A DNA stretch of 64,000 nucleotides from Myotis daubentonii (GCF_963259705.1 NC_081842.1:41292796-41356795), one strand, 5' to 3'; shown: positions 11,561 to 23,276, counted from the first letter of the stretch. Numbers and translations are program-made. The notes: a model not told the origin generated them from the sequence alone.

Positions 11561-11602
11561 GGCATTTGTTACAGCAGTACCTCACTTCTCGGAACCAAAA
11601 CT
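11561..11602 (-). mobile_element. MaLR internal region, antisense, second part
   Basis: The complement (GGTTCCGAGAAGTGAGGTAC, then TGCTGTAACAAATGCC) is the typical start of MaLR internal sequence just inside the 5' LTR. Removing the L1 and one target duplication rejoins it with 10741-11145. Confidence 0.75.
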
Positions 11603-12006
11603 TGTATTAATTTGTGAGAGCTGCCATAACAAAATACTACAAACGGAGTCACTTAAACAACAGAAATTTATTTTCTTAACAGTTCTAGAGGCTGTAAATC
11701 CAAGGTCAAGGTGCCAGCCAAGTTGTTTCCTCTGGGACCTTTTTCTTTGGCTTGCAGATGGCATCCTCTGGCTGCCTCTTCATGTGACTTTTCTCTGTGC
11801 ACGCGCATCCTGCTGTCTCTCCGTATATCCTAATCTCCTCTTCTTGTAAAGACACCAGTCAGATTAGATTAGCGCTCACCCTAATGGCCTTATTTTAATT
11901 TAATTACTTCTCTGGAAGCCCTATATCCAAATAGAGCCACATTCTGAGGCACGGGCGATTGGGCTTCAACATATGAATCTTGGGTGAACACAATTCAGTC
12001 CATAAA
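11603..12006 (-). mobile_element. MaLR LTR (MLT1/MST type), antisense
   Basis: Antisense LTR: TGTATTAATTTGTGAGAGC, CTTAAACAACAGAAATTTAT, CTAGAGGCTGTAAATCCAAG, CCTAATCTCCTCTTCTTG, CCTTATTTTAATTTAATTAC and AACACAATTCAGTCCATAA. With the internal part on its left, this is the 5' LTR of a MaLR provirus lying on the minus strand. Confidence 0.88.
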
Positions 12007-12663
12007 GTGGAGATTGGGAGAATATTTGATCTAAGCAAGTTTTCTTGCCACTGAAATGAATAGGAAAAGCTGATCAATTGCACAATTTCATGTGTCCATG
12101 AGACAAAAATAGAGCAATTCCTGAGGAGAGCACAACTCTTCCTGCTTTTAAGACTTGGCAGACTTACTGGACTGTGAACAAGCAATCTGAAGGGCTGCCT
12201 CAGTGGACAGAGGATGGGAGCAAACTGGGGTAATATTTCTAAGGGTATTGGTTTGCAGCAAAACTCTCCAAGAATCACTATGGTGTCTGGATATGTTCAG
12301 AAAACTTGAGGCAGAGAAAAGTGGAATTTTAATGATACACAGATGTGTTAGTATTCGAGCTAATGTCCTCTGAGAAGAAATAATGGATCAGAGATCCAGG
12401 TAAAGAAATGGGTCTCTGTGAGAGGGGTGCTGAGGAGACCTCCCCAGGGGAGCAGCACCTCTCTTTTTAGGAGAGGGACCAGATTTAAAAAAGTAGGGGC
12501 TTTTCAAGGATGAGTGGGGTATCTTGAAGGCACTGATTGAAACCAGAATTTCAGCTCAGAGGGCTGAGTGAAATGACCAAATGGGAAATTTTTGCAGATA
12601 GAGTTGAGGGCAGGCAATTGAGATGATATTTCAGAGCATTGGTAAAACCCTCCACCCAAGGAA

Positions 12664-12664
<1 letters not shown>
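12007..12664. other. Unassigned non-coding sequence
   Basis: No recognised repeat. The long antisense frame over 11904-12278 overlaps the LTR and is not a gene. Confidence 0.4.

Positions 12665-12760
<96 letters not shown>
12665..12760. repeat. Compound (TG)n(AG)n microsatellite
   Basis: About 45 bp of TG followed by about 50 bp of AG with one AT interruption. It creates the serine/leucine/histidine/threonine-repeat frames on the minus strand, which are artefacts. Confidence 0.97.
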
Positions 12761-12762
<2 letters not shown>

Positions 12763-12924
12763 GAATGATTGTATTTGGAATCATCCTTCAAAAAGCAGAG
12801 TTCAGAAAATTAGATGGCAAGTGACTGGGAGATTGATTAATACTTTGATTTGGAATTCCTAAACAAAACCACAGAATCCACAATAACAGAACATTGGGTT
12901 TAGCAATTTTGAGTGTGCAGAATA

Positions 12925-13097
12925 CACATTAGCTCATTTGAGTCTCACTAAAGTGTTTGAGCTCTGCTGAAAAGAGAATATTCTCTTCAATTCACATTTG
13001 AGAAGAGTGAGACTCAGAGGAGTTAAATGACTTGGTCAAGATCATAACATTGATGGTGGCAGGGGCCTCCATGCAGACTGCCTTCTAAGGCCACACA
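12925..13097 (-). mobile_element. MIR SINE, antisense
   Basis: Antisense MIR: ATTAGCTCATTTGAGTCTCAC, GAGTGAGACTCAGAGGAGTT, AAATGACTTGGTCAAGATCA and GCCTCCATGCAGACTGCCTT blocks in the expected order. Confidence 0.7.
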
Positions 13098-13638
13098 CAG
13101 TGCCTCCTCCTCTGTGCTCAGCTGTGGCTCTCTTGAATGGACTGTTGGCAATATTGGGACTTGTATCACAGTAGCACATTACAGAGAGAGTGGATGTGAC
13201 CCTTGAAGAGAACCCATTCTTTTACCATCTATCTTTTTTGATACTTGGTGGCAGTAGAAAATAACCCAAAGTGAGTGGCAGTTGGAGAATGGCTTGAAGG
13301 TAACTGTCTAAGGAGGCCTTGCTTCATCACAATGACTCTGGAAAATAAATGGAACTAATAAAGTGAGTTTTTCTCTTTTTGGCCTGATGAAAGGCAGAAG
13401 CAAGGAAAAGCCATCTACTAGTGACTTAGATGTATGTAAGGGTAAATTCCCCTCTTGCCTTAACAATAACAATAAAATAGAAATGAATAGTTTTAGGGAT
13501 ATTTTAAATTCAGTGCTCTATTTTCAAATGGAATTCTTTCTCAGGTCTCAGGGCTTGGCCCATTGTGACAATTGTCCAGTGTCAAGCAATAAGCAGACAG
13601 TATTAAAAGTGAAGATTAAAAAAGTTATTAGAACTTAT
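13098..13638. other. Unassigned non-coding sequence
   Basis: No recognised repeat until the L1 begins near 13639. Confidence 0.4.
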
Positions 13639-14095
13639 GCAGATGAGTGGATTAAAAAACTGTGGTACATCTACACAATGGAATACTACACTGCGGTAAA
13701 AAAAGAAGGAATTCTTACCATTTGCAACAGCATGGATGGAACTGGAGAGCATTATGCTAAGAGAAATAAGCCAGTCAGAGAAAGATAAATACCACATGAT
13801 CTCACTCATTTGTGGAATATATTGAACAACATAAGCTGATGAACAGAAACAGGTCCAGAAACAGAGAAGCATCGATCAGACCGTCAAACCTCAGAGGGAA
13901 GGAAGGGGAGGGTGGGGTTAAGGGGGGGGAGATCAGCCAAAGGACTTGTATGCATGCATATAAGCATAACCAATGGACACAGACACCAGGGGGGTAAGGG
14001 CATGAGTGGGGAGGTGAGGGGGGATATGGAGGGATAAGGACACATATGTAATACCTTAACCAATAAAGAGAGAAAGAAAAAAGAAAAAAAATAAA
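13639..14095 (+). pseudogene. L1 3' end: ORF2 C-terminus plus 3'UTR, sense
   Basis: A 5'-truncated L1. The + frame to 13788 encodes the conserved ORF2p C-terminal stretch DEWIKKLWYIYTMEYY, followed by SMDGTGEH; no catalytic domain remains. The 3'UTR has G-rich stretches, the CATAACCAATGGACACAGAC block and the end ACCTTAACCAATAAAGAG with an A-rich tail. The same family appears antisense at 17694 and 23277. Confidence 0.88.
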
Positions 14096-14432
14096 CTCAT
14101 AGATGCAGGGAGTAGAATGGTGGTTACCAGGGGCTAGGGGTGGGGACTTGGGGAGATAGTAAGTGTACAAATTTGCAAACAGTAGATAAATAATTTTTGG
14201 AGAACTAATGCATAAACATAGTGATTATACTCAACAATACTATTTTATAAACTTCAAAGCTGTCAAGAGACTAGAGTTTAATTGTTCTCACTATGAAAAA
14301 GGAATGATAATTTTCTGAGGTGATAGAGATGTTAGCTAACACTGCAATGGCAATCACATTGCAATATACAAATGTATCAAATCTACACACTGTAAACCTA
14401 AACTGTCAATTATATCTCAATAAACAAAATTT
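14095..14432 (+). mobile_element. Older L1 3'UTR, sense
   Basis: ACTCATAGATGCAGGGAGTA, GAATGGTGGTTACCAGGGGC, then a TGATAGAGATGTTAGCTAAC block and the end TGTCAATTATATCTCAATAA: the classic L1M/L1MA-type 3'UTR. It follows directly on the younger L1 tail. Confidence 0.85.
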
Positions 14433-15627
14433 ATTTGGCAAAAGAAAAAATAGAACTTACTTATTTAAACCCACAATCATAATTACCTTGTATCTTTGGA
14501 GAAGAGAAAAAAGGCAGACTTTTAAACTATTAATTAATTTAGTCTAGACTCAGATAAACTTATTCACATTTAAAAGATATGTAGAGGTAAGAAGTAGTAA
14601 AATCATCCAGAATGTCAGACATAGAGCTTAGATTAGATTCATTTCATGGAATTAACCCCTTGGTTCTGCTATTCTTCTTAAAGGGGTGACCTTCACATAT
14701 TCAATTGAGGTTTAACAAACCTGGAATAAAATTAAATATCTGGATGAGGAATACAGCATTGTTATTTACATGAATGAAAATTACCACACTAATTTTAAAC
14801 AAAATCCTAATGGCACTAAAAAAATTAGAAATGTGTAGGTTTTACTTCTACTATAGTCATATTTTCCTTCACATTCTGTCACTAATTCACATCAGGTTAA
14901 GTAGTCAGGGGGCTTAAGACCATGTCCAAGCTGATTTTAGGAGCACTTCATATCTCCTGGGTTCTCATGCCTGGTTTATCAGTGAGTGTTCCAAAAAGAA
15001 ACAGATGGCTCACTCAAACAGGGGAATTAAGAAACATGGAATGAAGGGAATATTCACAAAGGTGTGGACAGGATTTAGGAAGACCCATAAAGGATGGTGA
15101 AGAATCTTGGGCTTAGCAATAACAGGGGAGCTCTTATCACACCCGGGTATGAACAGGGAAGCAGAGGGAACAATTCCAGGACACCACAGAAAGTTGTGGC
15201 TTTCGCAGTAGCCTGTACACACAACTCAGGCAGCCTTGGCAATAGGAAACACAACACTTTTATACTTAATGCAATCATTAAAAAGGCATGCAAGTTGGAT
15301 GTATAAAATTCAACAGAATTAAATATTATAGGAGGGTTTCCATTTTCAGAGAACTAAAAAAGAAATGTGTGCATACATTTTGGTGTTGTAATTTCTAGCA
15401 TTTCACATATGGCTTTAATTTTGTTCATTTCCTTCACAGTTGAGTGCCTCAACTCCTTTACATATCCAATGAAGCCAAAGAGTCCCTCTCTTTGACATGC
15501 CTAATTATTTCCATCTCTTTATTATTTGAATCGCACTTATGAAATCTACACATTTTATCACTAGCATTAGCACTTTCACTTTTCCACTGATATCTAAATG
15601 AAATTGTAAGTGCAAAGTGTAATAAAA
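14433..15627. other. Mostly unassigned; possible ancient repeat near 14960-15250
   Basis: The 14960-15250 part (CAGTGAGTGTTCCAAAAAGA, then GGTGTGGACAGGATTTAGG) loosely resembles an old LTR-type repeat, but I cannot name it. The remainder shows nothing recognisable. Confidence 0.35.
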
Positions 15628-15990
15628 TCCTATATAATAAAAGCCTAATATGCTCAGTGTCCGACTGATGGTTTGACCAATCAATCAGTTGCTATGACGC
15701 ACACTGATCATCAGGAGGCAGATGCTCCAACTGGTAGGTTACTCCCGTGGTCCCTCCCCGGCCCTGATGGCCCCAATCAGGATTGGGCAAGATGGGCCAG
15801 ACATGCCTTGGAGTCCTCCCGCGGTCCCTCCCTGCCCCGATCCTGCTTGGGTGGGGTCCCTTGGCCTGGCCTGTGCCCTCTCACAACCTGGGACCCCTCG
15901 GGGGATATCAGAGGGCTGGTTTCGGCCCCATCCCCGCAGGCCAGGACAAGGGATCCCACTGGTGCACGAATCCATGCGCGGGGACTCTAA
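15628..15990 (+). mobile_element. Non-autonomous Helitron (HeliBat type), sense
   Basis: A 363-bp rolling-circle element. The 5' end TCCTATATAATAAAAGCCTA follows an A. The 3' end has a hairpin (GTGCACGAATCCATGCGC) and CTAA followed by T, so it sits between A and T as Helitrons do, with no target duplication. It codes for neither Rep nor helicase and would have needed an autonomous HeliBat in trans. The GC-rich interior produces many overlapping spurious frames. Confidence 0.93.
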
Positions 15991-16189
15991 TATTCAAATA
16001 ATTGAATAAACCCTACCATATAACAATGTCAATGCTGCAGAACACAGTTCTCTCTTAGTAGGTAATAATACAACATAGAAATAGTCACCCACCACCTGAG
16101 GGACAAAAGTCCAGAGTAAACATATATGGTCAATGTATATTGATGGAGATAGTAATTGTAGAAATGTCAGACATAGCAAAACTTGAGGA
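15991..16189. other. Unassigned sequence between Helitron and L1
   Basis: No recognised family; it may be a diverged end of the L1 to the right. Confidence 0.35.
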
Positions 16190-17006
16190 CCACCAACATT
16201 TGTCACTTAGCATAATGCCCTTAAGATCCATCAGTACTAATGCAAATGGCAGAATGTCCTTCTTCATGGCTGAAAAATATTTCATTGTATATATAAACCA
16301 TATCTTCTTTACCCATTGACAGACATGTAGTTATTTTCATCCTGTGGCTCTTATGAGTAGCACTGCAGTGAACATGGGAGAGTGCAAATATTTTATCAAG
16401 GTCCTGATTTCATTTCCTTTGGAAATATACCTAGAAGTTGAATTTTTGTTATTGAGTTGTAAGAGTTCCTTACATATTTTGAGTATTAAGCCATTATTAG
16501 GTATATGATTTGCAAATATTTTCTTCCATTCTATAGGTCACCTTTTTATTTTGTTGATTATTTTTTGTTAGCTGTGGGCTTCTCATATATGGCCTTTAAT
16601 ATGTTGAAATATGTTTCTTCTATACTCAATTTGTTGAGAGTTGTTATCATGAAAGGATGTGGTGTTTTGTCAGATGTTTTTTTCTGTATCTATTTTAGAT
16701 TATCATATGATTTTAAACTTTCATTCTATTAATGTGGTGTATCACACTTATTGACTTCTTCATCCTTACATCACAAGGATAAATCCCACTTGATCATGGG
16801 TGTATAATCCTCTAATGTGCTGTTGAGTTCAGTTTGCCAATATTTATTGTACTATTTCTGCCTTCAAATCAGTCAATATTTGCTTAATATATTTTGATGC
16901 CCTGATGTTGGGTGCATGTATATTTATGATTGCTATGTCCTCTTGATTAATTATGCCCCCCCCCTTTTTTTAGGTGACAGCTGTTATCTCTGAAGCTTCA
17001 CACTTT
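16190..17006 (-). pseudogene. Ancient L1 ORF2 region, antisense (segment 1)
   Basis: Antisense L1 text such as TTAGCATAATGCCCTTAAG, TAAGCCATTATTAGGTATAT and GATGCCCTGATGTTGGGTGC. Many stops and indels. The sequence continues at 17224-17238, 17531-17693 and 18886-20770 after three later insertions. Confidence 0.82.
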
Positions 17007-17223
17007 TTTAAAAATATATTTTTAATTGATTTCAGAGAGGAAGGGAGAGGGAGAGAGATAGAAACATCAATGATGAAAGAGAATAATTGATCAGCTGCCT
17101 CCTGTATGCGCCTTACTGGTGATTGAGCCCACAACCCAGGCATGTGCCCTGACTAAGAATCAAACTATGACCTTCTGGTTCATAGGTCAATGCTCAACCA
17201 CTGAGCAACACCGGTCAGCCACC
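17007..17223 (-). mobile_element. Ves SINE, antisense, inside the old L1
   Basis: Antisense tail (AAAAATATATTTTTAATTG), TTTCAGAGAGGAAGGGAGAG, the GCTGCCTCCTGTATGCGCC body and the tRNA-like head (CCACTGAGCAACACCGG). A short CACTTT repeat at 17001-17006 and 17224-17229 may be the target duplication. Confidence 0.88.
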
Positions 17224-17238
17224 CACTTTATAATTATA

Positions 17239-17530
17239 CTAGGAGCCCAGTGCGTGATTCGAAATCACGCGGCACTGCCCACGCTCTGGTCCGGCCCTGC
17301 CTTGCTCTCCGGGCCCCGCAGCAGCCGTGGCCACTGCCAGTCCAACCCTGCCTCCCTCTCCGGCCCTTGAAGCAGCTGCGGCCACTGCTGATCAGGCCCT
17401 CTCCCAGCGCAGGCGTGCGGAGGCCCCTGCCAACCCACCCCGATGCTGCGCGCACAACCTCCTGTCCCGTCGACCCATTATGGCGTCCTGGTTAATTAGC
17501 ATATTTCTCTATTTTATATATATATATAGA
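17239..17530 (-). mobile_element. Non-autonomous Helitron, antisense, inside the old L1
   Basis: A 292-bp element on the minus strand. Its 3' end appears as CTAGGAGCCCAGTGCGTGAT, followed by the hairpin partner AATCACGCGGCACTG. Its 5' end appears as the complement of TCTATATATATATAAAATAG. Flanking A (17238) and T (17531) give the A|T insertion site. The L1 text reads through when the element is removed. Confidence 0.9.
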
Positions 17531-17693
17531 TAGTGATTTCCTTTGTCTCTTGTTACTATTTTTGGCTTAAAATCTATTTTGTCTGATATAAATATAGCTG
17601 TTCCTGCTTCCTTTTGGTTTCCAATTGCACAGAATATCTTTTTTCCATCCCTTCACTTTGAACCTATGTGTATCCCTAAGCTGAAATTAATGT

Positions 17694-18885
17694 ATTTTTT
17701 TAAAATTTTTCTTTATTGTTTAAAGTATTACATAAGTCTTCTTCTCTTCCCCCACCCCCCACATTGATCTCTCCATGGCCACTCCTACCCCCACCCCCCC
17801 ACCCAGCACATGCCCTCATGCCCCTTCTGTCTGTGTCCATTGGTTATGCTTATATGCATTCATACAAGTCCGTTGGTTAATCTCTTAACCCCTCCCCCCA
17901 CTCTGCTGTCTTCCCTCTTAAGTTGGATGGTCTGCTCAATGCTTCTATGACTCTGGCTCTATTTTTGTTAATCAGTTTATATTCCACAAATGAGTGAGAT
18001 CATGTAATACTTATCTTTCTCTGACTGGCTTATTTCGCTTAGCATAATGCTCTCCAGGTCCATCCATGCTATTGCAAATGGTAAGAGTTCCTTCTTTTTT
18101 ATAGCAGTGCAATATTCCATTGTATAGATGTACCAGAGTTTTCTAATCCACTCATCTGCTGATGGGCACTTAGGCTGTTTCCAAATCTTAGCTATTGTAA
18201 ATTATGCTGCTATGAACATAGGGGTGCATATATGCTTTCTGATTGGTGTTTCTGGTTTCTTGGACTTATATTCCTAGAAGTGGGATTACTGGGTCGAACG
18301 GGAGTTCCATTTTTAAATTTTTGAAGAAACTTTGTACTGTTCTCCACAGTGGCTGCATCAGTCTGCATTCCCACCAGCAGTGCACGAGAGTTCCTTTTTC
18401 TCCACATCCTCACCAGCATTTGTTGTTTTGATTTGTTGATGATAGCCATTCTAACAGGTATGGGTTAGTACCTCATTGCATTTTGATTTGCATCTCTTAG
18501 ATGATTAGTGACTTTGAACATGTTTTCATATGTCTCTTGGCCTTCTGTAGGTCCTCTTTCGAAAAGTGTGTATTTAGGTCCTTTGCTCATTTCTTGATTG
18601 GATTGTTTATCTTCCTTTTGTTAAGTTGCATGAGCTCCCTATAAATGTTGGAGATTAAACCCTTATCAGAGATAACATTGGCAAATATGTTCTCCCATGC
18701 AATGGGCTTTCTTGTTTTTTTGTTGGTGATTGCTTTGGCTGTGCAGAAGCTTTTTATTTTGATGTAGTCCTATTTATTTTCTCCTTAGTTTCCATTGTCC
18801 TAGGAGTTGTATCAGTAAAGATATTGCTACAACATATGTCTGATATTTTGTTGCCTATGGATTATTCTAAATCTTTTATGTTTAC
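17694..18885 (-). pseudogene. Younger 5'-truncated L1, antisense, nested in the old L1
   Basis: Starts with the antisense poly(A)/3'UTR (TTCTTTATTGTTTAAAGTAT; the GTCCATTGGTTATGCTTAT block), then the ORF2 C-terminal part (GATCATGTAATACTTATC, TGCTATGAACATAGGGGTGC, AGTGGGATTACTGGGTCG). Flanked by a 9-bp duplication AATTAATGT at 17685-17693 and 18886-18894. The old L1 text joins cleanly across it. Broken by stops. Confidence 0.92.
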
Positions 18886-18894
18886 AATTAATGT

Positions 18895-20770
18895 CTTATA
18901 ATTGGATCTTTTTTAAAAATCTGGCCAGTTACTCTATGCCTTTTGATGAAGAGTTTAATCTATTTACATTAATAGTAACGATGGAAAGGTAAGGACTTAC
19001 TAATGCCATCTTACTGCATTCTTACTGTTTTGTATTTTTCTTCTTTCTTTGTTTCTCTCTTGTTGCTTTCCTTTATAATTTAATCATTTTTCCATAGCAG
19101 TATGCTTTGATTCCCTTTTCTTTATTTTTTGTGTGTATTTATTGTAGGTTTTTGCTTTGTGGTTACTCTGAGGCTTGCACAGATGTAATTGTTTTACCCT
19201 AACAATTTAAATTCAATTATATAAAAACTACACTTTTACTCCCTTCTTTTATGTTTTGATGTCACAATTTTATCTTTTTATATTTTGTATTCATTAACAA
19301 ATTATTGCAGCTATAGTTATTTTTAATACTTGTGTTCTTTAACATTTATAGTATTTACAACATTCCCATATAATATATAGTATTAGCATACTCTGAATTT
19401 GACTATATACTTAACTTTATCAGTGTCTTGTATGTTTTCATATGTTTTTATGTTACTTATTAGCACTCTTTTATTTCAGCTTAAAGCATTCCTTTTAACA
19501 TTTTTTATAAGGCAGATCTAGGGGTAATTAACAATCTCAGTTTTTATTTGTCAGGAAAAGTCTTTATCTTTCCTTCATTTCTGAAGGACAACTTTTTCAA
19601 ATTAGAGTATTCTAATTTTTATATTCTAGATTTTGTTACGCCCACCCTCCCCCTTTCCCAGCACTTTGAATATATCATTCCATTCTTTTCGGGCCTACTT
19701 GGGTTCCCTCGTAAGTTACAAGCATGTTTTCTCTTGCTGATTTTAAGATTCTCTCTTTGCTGTTGATTTTTTGGCAGTTTTATTATGATATGTCTTGGAG
19801 AAGATCTCTTTAAGTTGAATTTATTTGGTTACTTATGAGCTTTATTCACTTGGATATCCAAATCTCTCCTCAGATTTTAGAAGTTTTTAGTCATTTGTTT
19901 AAATAAGCTTTCTGCCCTCATCTTTTCTCCTAATGGAACTCAAATGATTCATAATTTTTTTTTATAGTATTCCATCCATAGATTACATAAGTTTTCTTTC
20001 CTTTTAAAATTATTTTTGTTTGTTCTCTTTTGACTGGATAATTTCAAAGTTTCTGTCTTCTAACTCATAGATTCTTTCTCTTGCTTGATCCATTTTGATG
20101 ATCTCTCTACTGCATTTTTCATTTCATTCATTGTATTCTTCAACTTCAAAATTTCTATTTTTAAGAATAAATTCTAACTCTGTTATACTTATTATTTCTA
20201 ATATTATTTTCTTAATTTTGGTTTAACTTTCTCTGTTTTCTTTTAGTCTTTGAGCTCCCTTAAAACAGTAATTTTGATTTTTTTTATCAGATAAATTACA
20301 GATGTCCATGTATTTGTAATCAGTTACTGTAATTTTTTTGTGATCCTTTTGTTATGTTTCCTTGATTTCTCATGCTCCTCGAAGTTTTGTGTTGCCTCTC
20401 AAAAGCATCCAAATTGTACATTTTTTGCTCCATTGGTATGCTGGCACTTCTCTGCTGGATACCAGGACTTCTACATGGGTCTCTCATCCACAGATGCTTG
20501 TCTAAGATACTGTTTTCCAGGGGCTCCCAGACCATGGCTGAGAGGATATGGAGTCAGTTCGTGGACTACTGCAGGGTCCACAGCTGGGACTGATATCTGT
20601 ATGTCCATTGCCTGACATAGGAGAGGGTGAATCCTCTGGGGTCCTTTGGTGTGTAATGCTGGATCCACAGCTCACACAAAGGCATTTTTGTCCATGGGTG
20701 AATGCCAAACCATTGTTGTTGAGGGGGTGACACAATGAGGGATGTCTTACTCAGCCATGTTACTCAGTTA
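18895..20770 (-). pseudogene. Ancient L1, antisense (segment 2, towards its 5' end)
   Basis: Continues the old L1: TTATAATTGGATCTTTTT, AGTTACTCTATGCCTTTTGA, GTAAGGACTTACTAATGCC, TCTTGGAGAAGATCTCTTT, then a 5'UTR/ORF1-side region (TTCTAACTCATAGATTCTTT, GCATTTTTCATTTCATTC). The right limit is approximate. No frame is intact. Confidence 0.75.
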
Positions 20771-20972
20771 AGGACTTTTTAAAAACCCTAAGTACATGCC
20801 ATTATCATTCTGAAAAAATGATATTAATTTTTAATAGCCTTTCATTGTTAAGGTCTTAGCTGTCTCACACATTTTATAATTAAAAAAATAGTTTTATATT
20901 TAATCAGAAAAGTAATGTTCACACATTATAATTTGTTGATCTATCTTTTAAGTCATTTTTAAGCTATAGGTT

Positions 20973-20973
<1 letters not shown>
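20771..20973. other. Unassigned AT-rich sequence
   Basis: No recognised family. Confidence 0.35.

Positions 20974-21038
<65 letters not shown>
20974..21038. repeat. (TC)n microsatellite
   Basis: About 65 bp of pure TC followed by a T-run. Confidence 0.97.
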
Positions 21039-21045
<7 letters not shown>

Positions 21046-21445
21046 AAACTCCCTGCATTTCTTTGTTGAAGAAACCAGATTGTTTGTCCTGTAGCTTCCC
21101 ACAGTCAGAATTTCATTGATTGTATTCTCAGAGTTCTTTTGTCGTTTGTATTTGCTCTAAATTGGTAGTTGTATCTGAAGCCTGAAAAAATTTAGTTTAG
21201 ATTTTTGTAGCAAGTATACTTCAAGGAGTGGTATGTGCTTTTATCAGAAGGCATATAGCATATAGTTGCCTTTCTTCTGATGTTAACATAAATTCATGCG
21301 TGTTATTTAAATTTACTACTTAATCAGGGATTGCAAAGTGGATATTATAATTATTCATTTTTCATTTATTTGCTGAAATATCTCTATACAGTTATATTTG
21401 TCCTCATTTAGTGGTATAGTTTATTTAGGAAAGAAAGGATTCTAC

Positions 21446-21514
21446 CCAATACTTTATTCTTTTTTTTAATCTGTTTTTAAATTCTTTATTGTTTAACCAA
21501 TACTTTATTCTTTT
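21446..21514 (-). mobile_element. Minute L1 tail insertion (33 bp) with an 18-bp target duplication
   Basis: The sequence CCAATACTTTATTCTTTT occurs at 21446-21463 and 21497-21514. Between the copies lie 33 bp (21464-21496) whose complement, TTAAACAATAAAGAATTTAA plus a few A-rich bases, matches the last bases of the local L1 3'UTR including its polyadenylation signal. Confidence 0.8.
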
Positions 21515-22982
21515 CAGTGCTGAATAAGCCACTACCCTTTTCATTTACTTGTTTGGATCAGAGATATGCCATTGCTCTTGCTCCGTCTGTCTAGCATTTC
21601 CTTCTTTCAAGCTTTGTAGAAGGAATTGACCAACTTGACCAATGGAGAAACTGCCTTGTTCTGAGTGTTGATTCCCTGTATACCCATAATTCAGAAACAG
21701 TATAATTGAATTTGGAAATTATGGTAGATTAATCTAAACATCAACTTCAATTTTAAATCTTGTATCCTGTTATCGCATGATTTTTTAAAAGGAAAGGTAT
21801 ACTTTATGGAAGAGGCAGATATTTTAAATATCGAGAAAATAGTAAAAAGGCTATTATTTCTGTTTGTCAAACTACTATCTGTCTTTCTGATGTTTCTGCA
21901 TGTATTTGTATGTATGTGTGTGCCTTAAAAATTTTATTTTTCTTATCAACCTGCTTATTTTAAGGAACTGTAACTGGCATCATACCATATATAATTTATA
22001 TAAACCTTTTAAAGATGCATAGTCTTCAGATGAAGAAGTTTTATGTGGTTAAAAAAAAAGATCTCTGAGCTTTGTAAAATCAGTTTTGACACAGAATAAA
22101 TGCTCAAAAAGTATTTATTGATTGAATACAATTTAGAACCTTATTGATTTTTTTGTGTAACATTTGGAACAACTATAGCTGCAGAAGTGTCATAATAGGC
22201 ATTCAGTTTTCAAGCACACAATTCCCTCTACCTCTTTTCCACTCCACCAACCGCTGCCCACCCTCCCCAAGTCCCCACCTCAATTCTACCTTTCTCTCTT
22301 CATAAAAGATACACACTTAGGAAGAAGAATAAAAAACAATGACCAAATGTGATTTGAGTCCTTTCCCATCCTACTGTAGCTTGGTGTTTTGTTAAATGTT
22401 ACTACTTTTCACTTTCAAAAAGGGCTAGTCAGCAGTATTCAATTTACTTTCTGGCAGATAAACTTCGCCCACCCCCTAACCTTTAGGTCATTCCAATCAC
22501 GCTATTTCTCCTGTAAGGCCAGAAGTAATGGAGTAGGTAGAAAGTGAAAGTAGAAGTTGTATAGCTCTGCTTGCCTACCTTTTGTTCGCTTGTCTAACTA
22601 TCTTAAACTACTTCCTTCTCCCCTTTGTACCAATAAGACAAAATGGTTCCATCTAAATAGTCCAAAGCCACCCCAGGCCTCTGTTACCTATTACAATTAT
22701 GACCTTCCTCTCATCAGTAATCACTCAGCAATTTGTACCTAATGAAGCCTTATGATGGCCTACAATGCCCACATAAATATGGTGAAAGTAGGTTGGGAGA
22801 TAGCTATGGCAATTAGCATACACCAGGATGTTACAGGTCACTCAAATGCAAGAAGCTTAAAATACTTTAAAATATTTTAATAGTGAAGTATTGAGCACAT
22901 TTTAAAATTTCATTTTAATATGTATCTACTCATGTATTCCTAATCCCAGCTTTGTATATTTTATGAAGGTGTCTTTTTGGTT
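21515..22982. other. Mostly unassigned; short L2/MIR-like tail near 22085-22130
   Basis: AGAATAAATGCTCAAAAAGTA followed by TTTATTGATTGAATA resembles the shared L2/MIR 3' tail. A pyrimidine-rich stretch lies near 22225-22300. No gene is visible. Confidence 0.4.
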
Positions 22983-23020
22983 AACCCGCCCGCCCCCCTC
23001 CCCCCCCCCCCCCGGCCCCA
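22983..23020. repeat. Poly(C)-rich tract
   Basis: CCCGCCCGCC followed by long C runs and CCGGCCCC; low complexity and G-quadruplex-capable on the minus strand. Confidence 0.9.
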
Positions 23021-23071
23021 ATCCACACACAATTAAGATGTTTTATGCATGTTTGGCAGAATGTGAGAAAT

Positions 23072-23140
23072 AACCTTAAAAAAAAGAAGAGTAAGAAGAA
23101 AAGAAGTGAAAGAGGAGAAGGAAGAGGTGGAGGAGGGAAT
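23072..23140. repeat. Purine-rich (GAA/GAG) low-complexity tract
   Basis: AAGAAGAGTAAGAAGAAAAG followed by GGAGGAGG-type runs. Confidence 0.8.
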
Positions 23141-23276
23141 ACCGACATGAAAACACGTATTTATCAGTAGATTATAAATCACATACTGTCATTTGTCCAT
23201 GTGTAGTAACAATGGGGAGCAGAAATCAGTGAACACCAGTCACAGTATTTACAAAAGAAATGATTTCTTCATGATC

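Noticed and set aside
10741..12006. Recent endogenous retrovirus
   Set aside because: It is a MaLR fossil with non-coding internal sequence; no gag, pol or env frame was seen.
12504..12791. Ser/Leu and Thr/His repeat protein on the minus strand
   Set aside because: It is the translation of the (TG)n(AG)n microsatellite.
13363..13788. 141-codon protein on the + strand
   Set aside because: Its C-terminal third is the L1 ORF2p terminus; the first part is fortuitous open sequence upstream of the L1.
15673..16009. Overlapping GC-rich frames that look like a small gene
   Set aside because: They lie wholly or mainly inside the Helitron 15628-15990 and occur in all frames of both strands.
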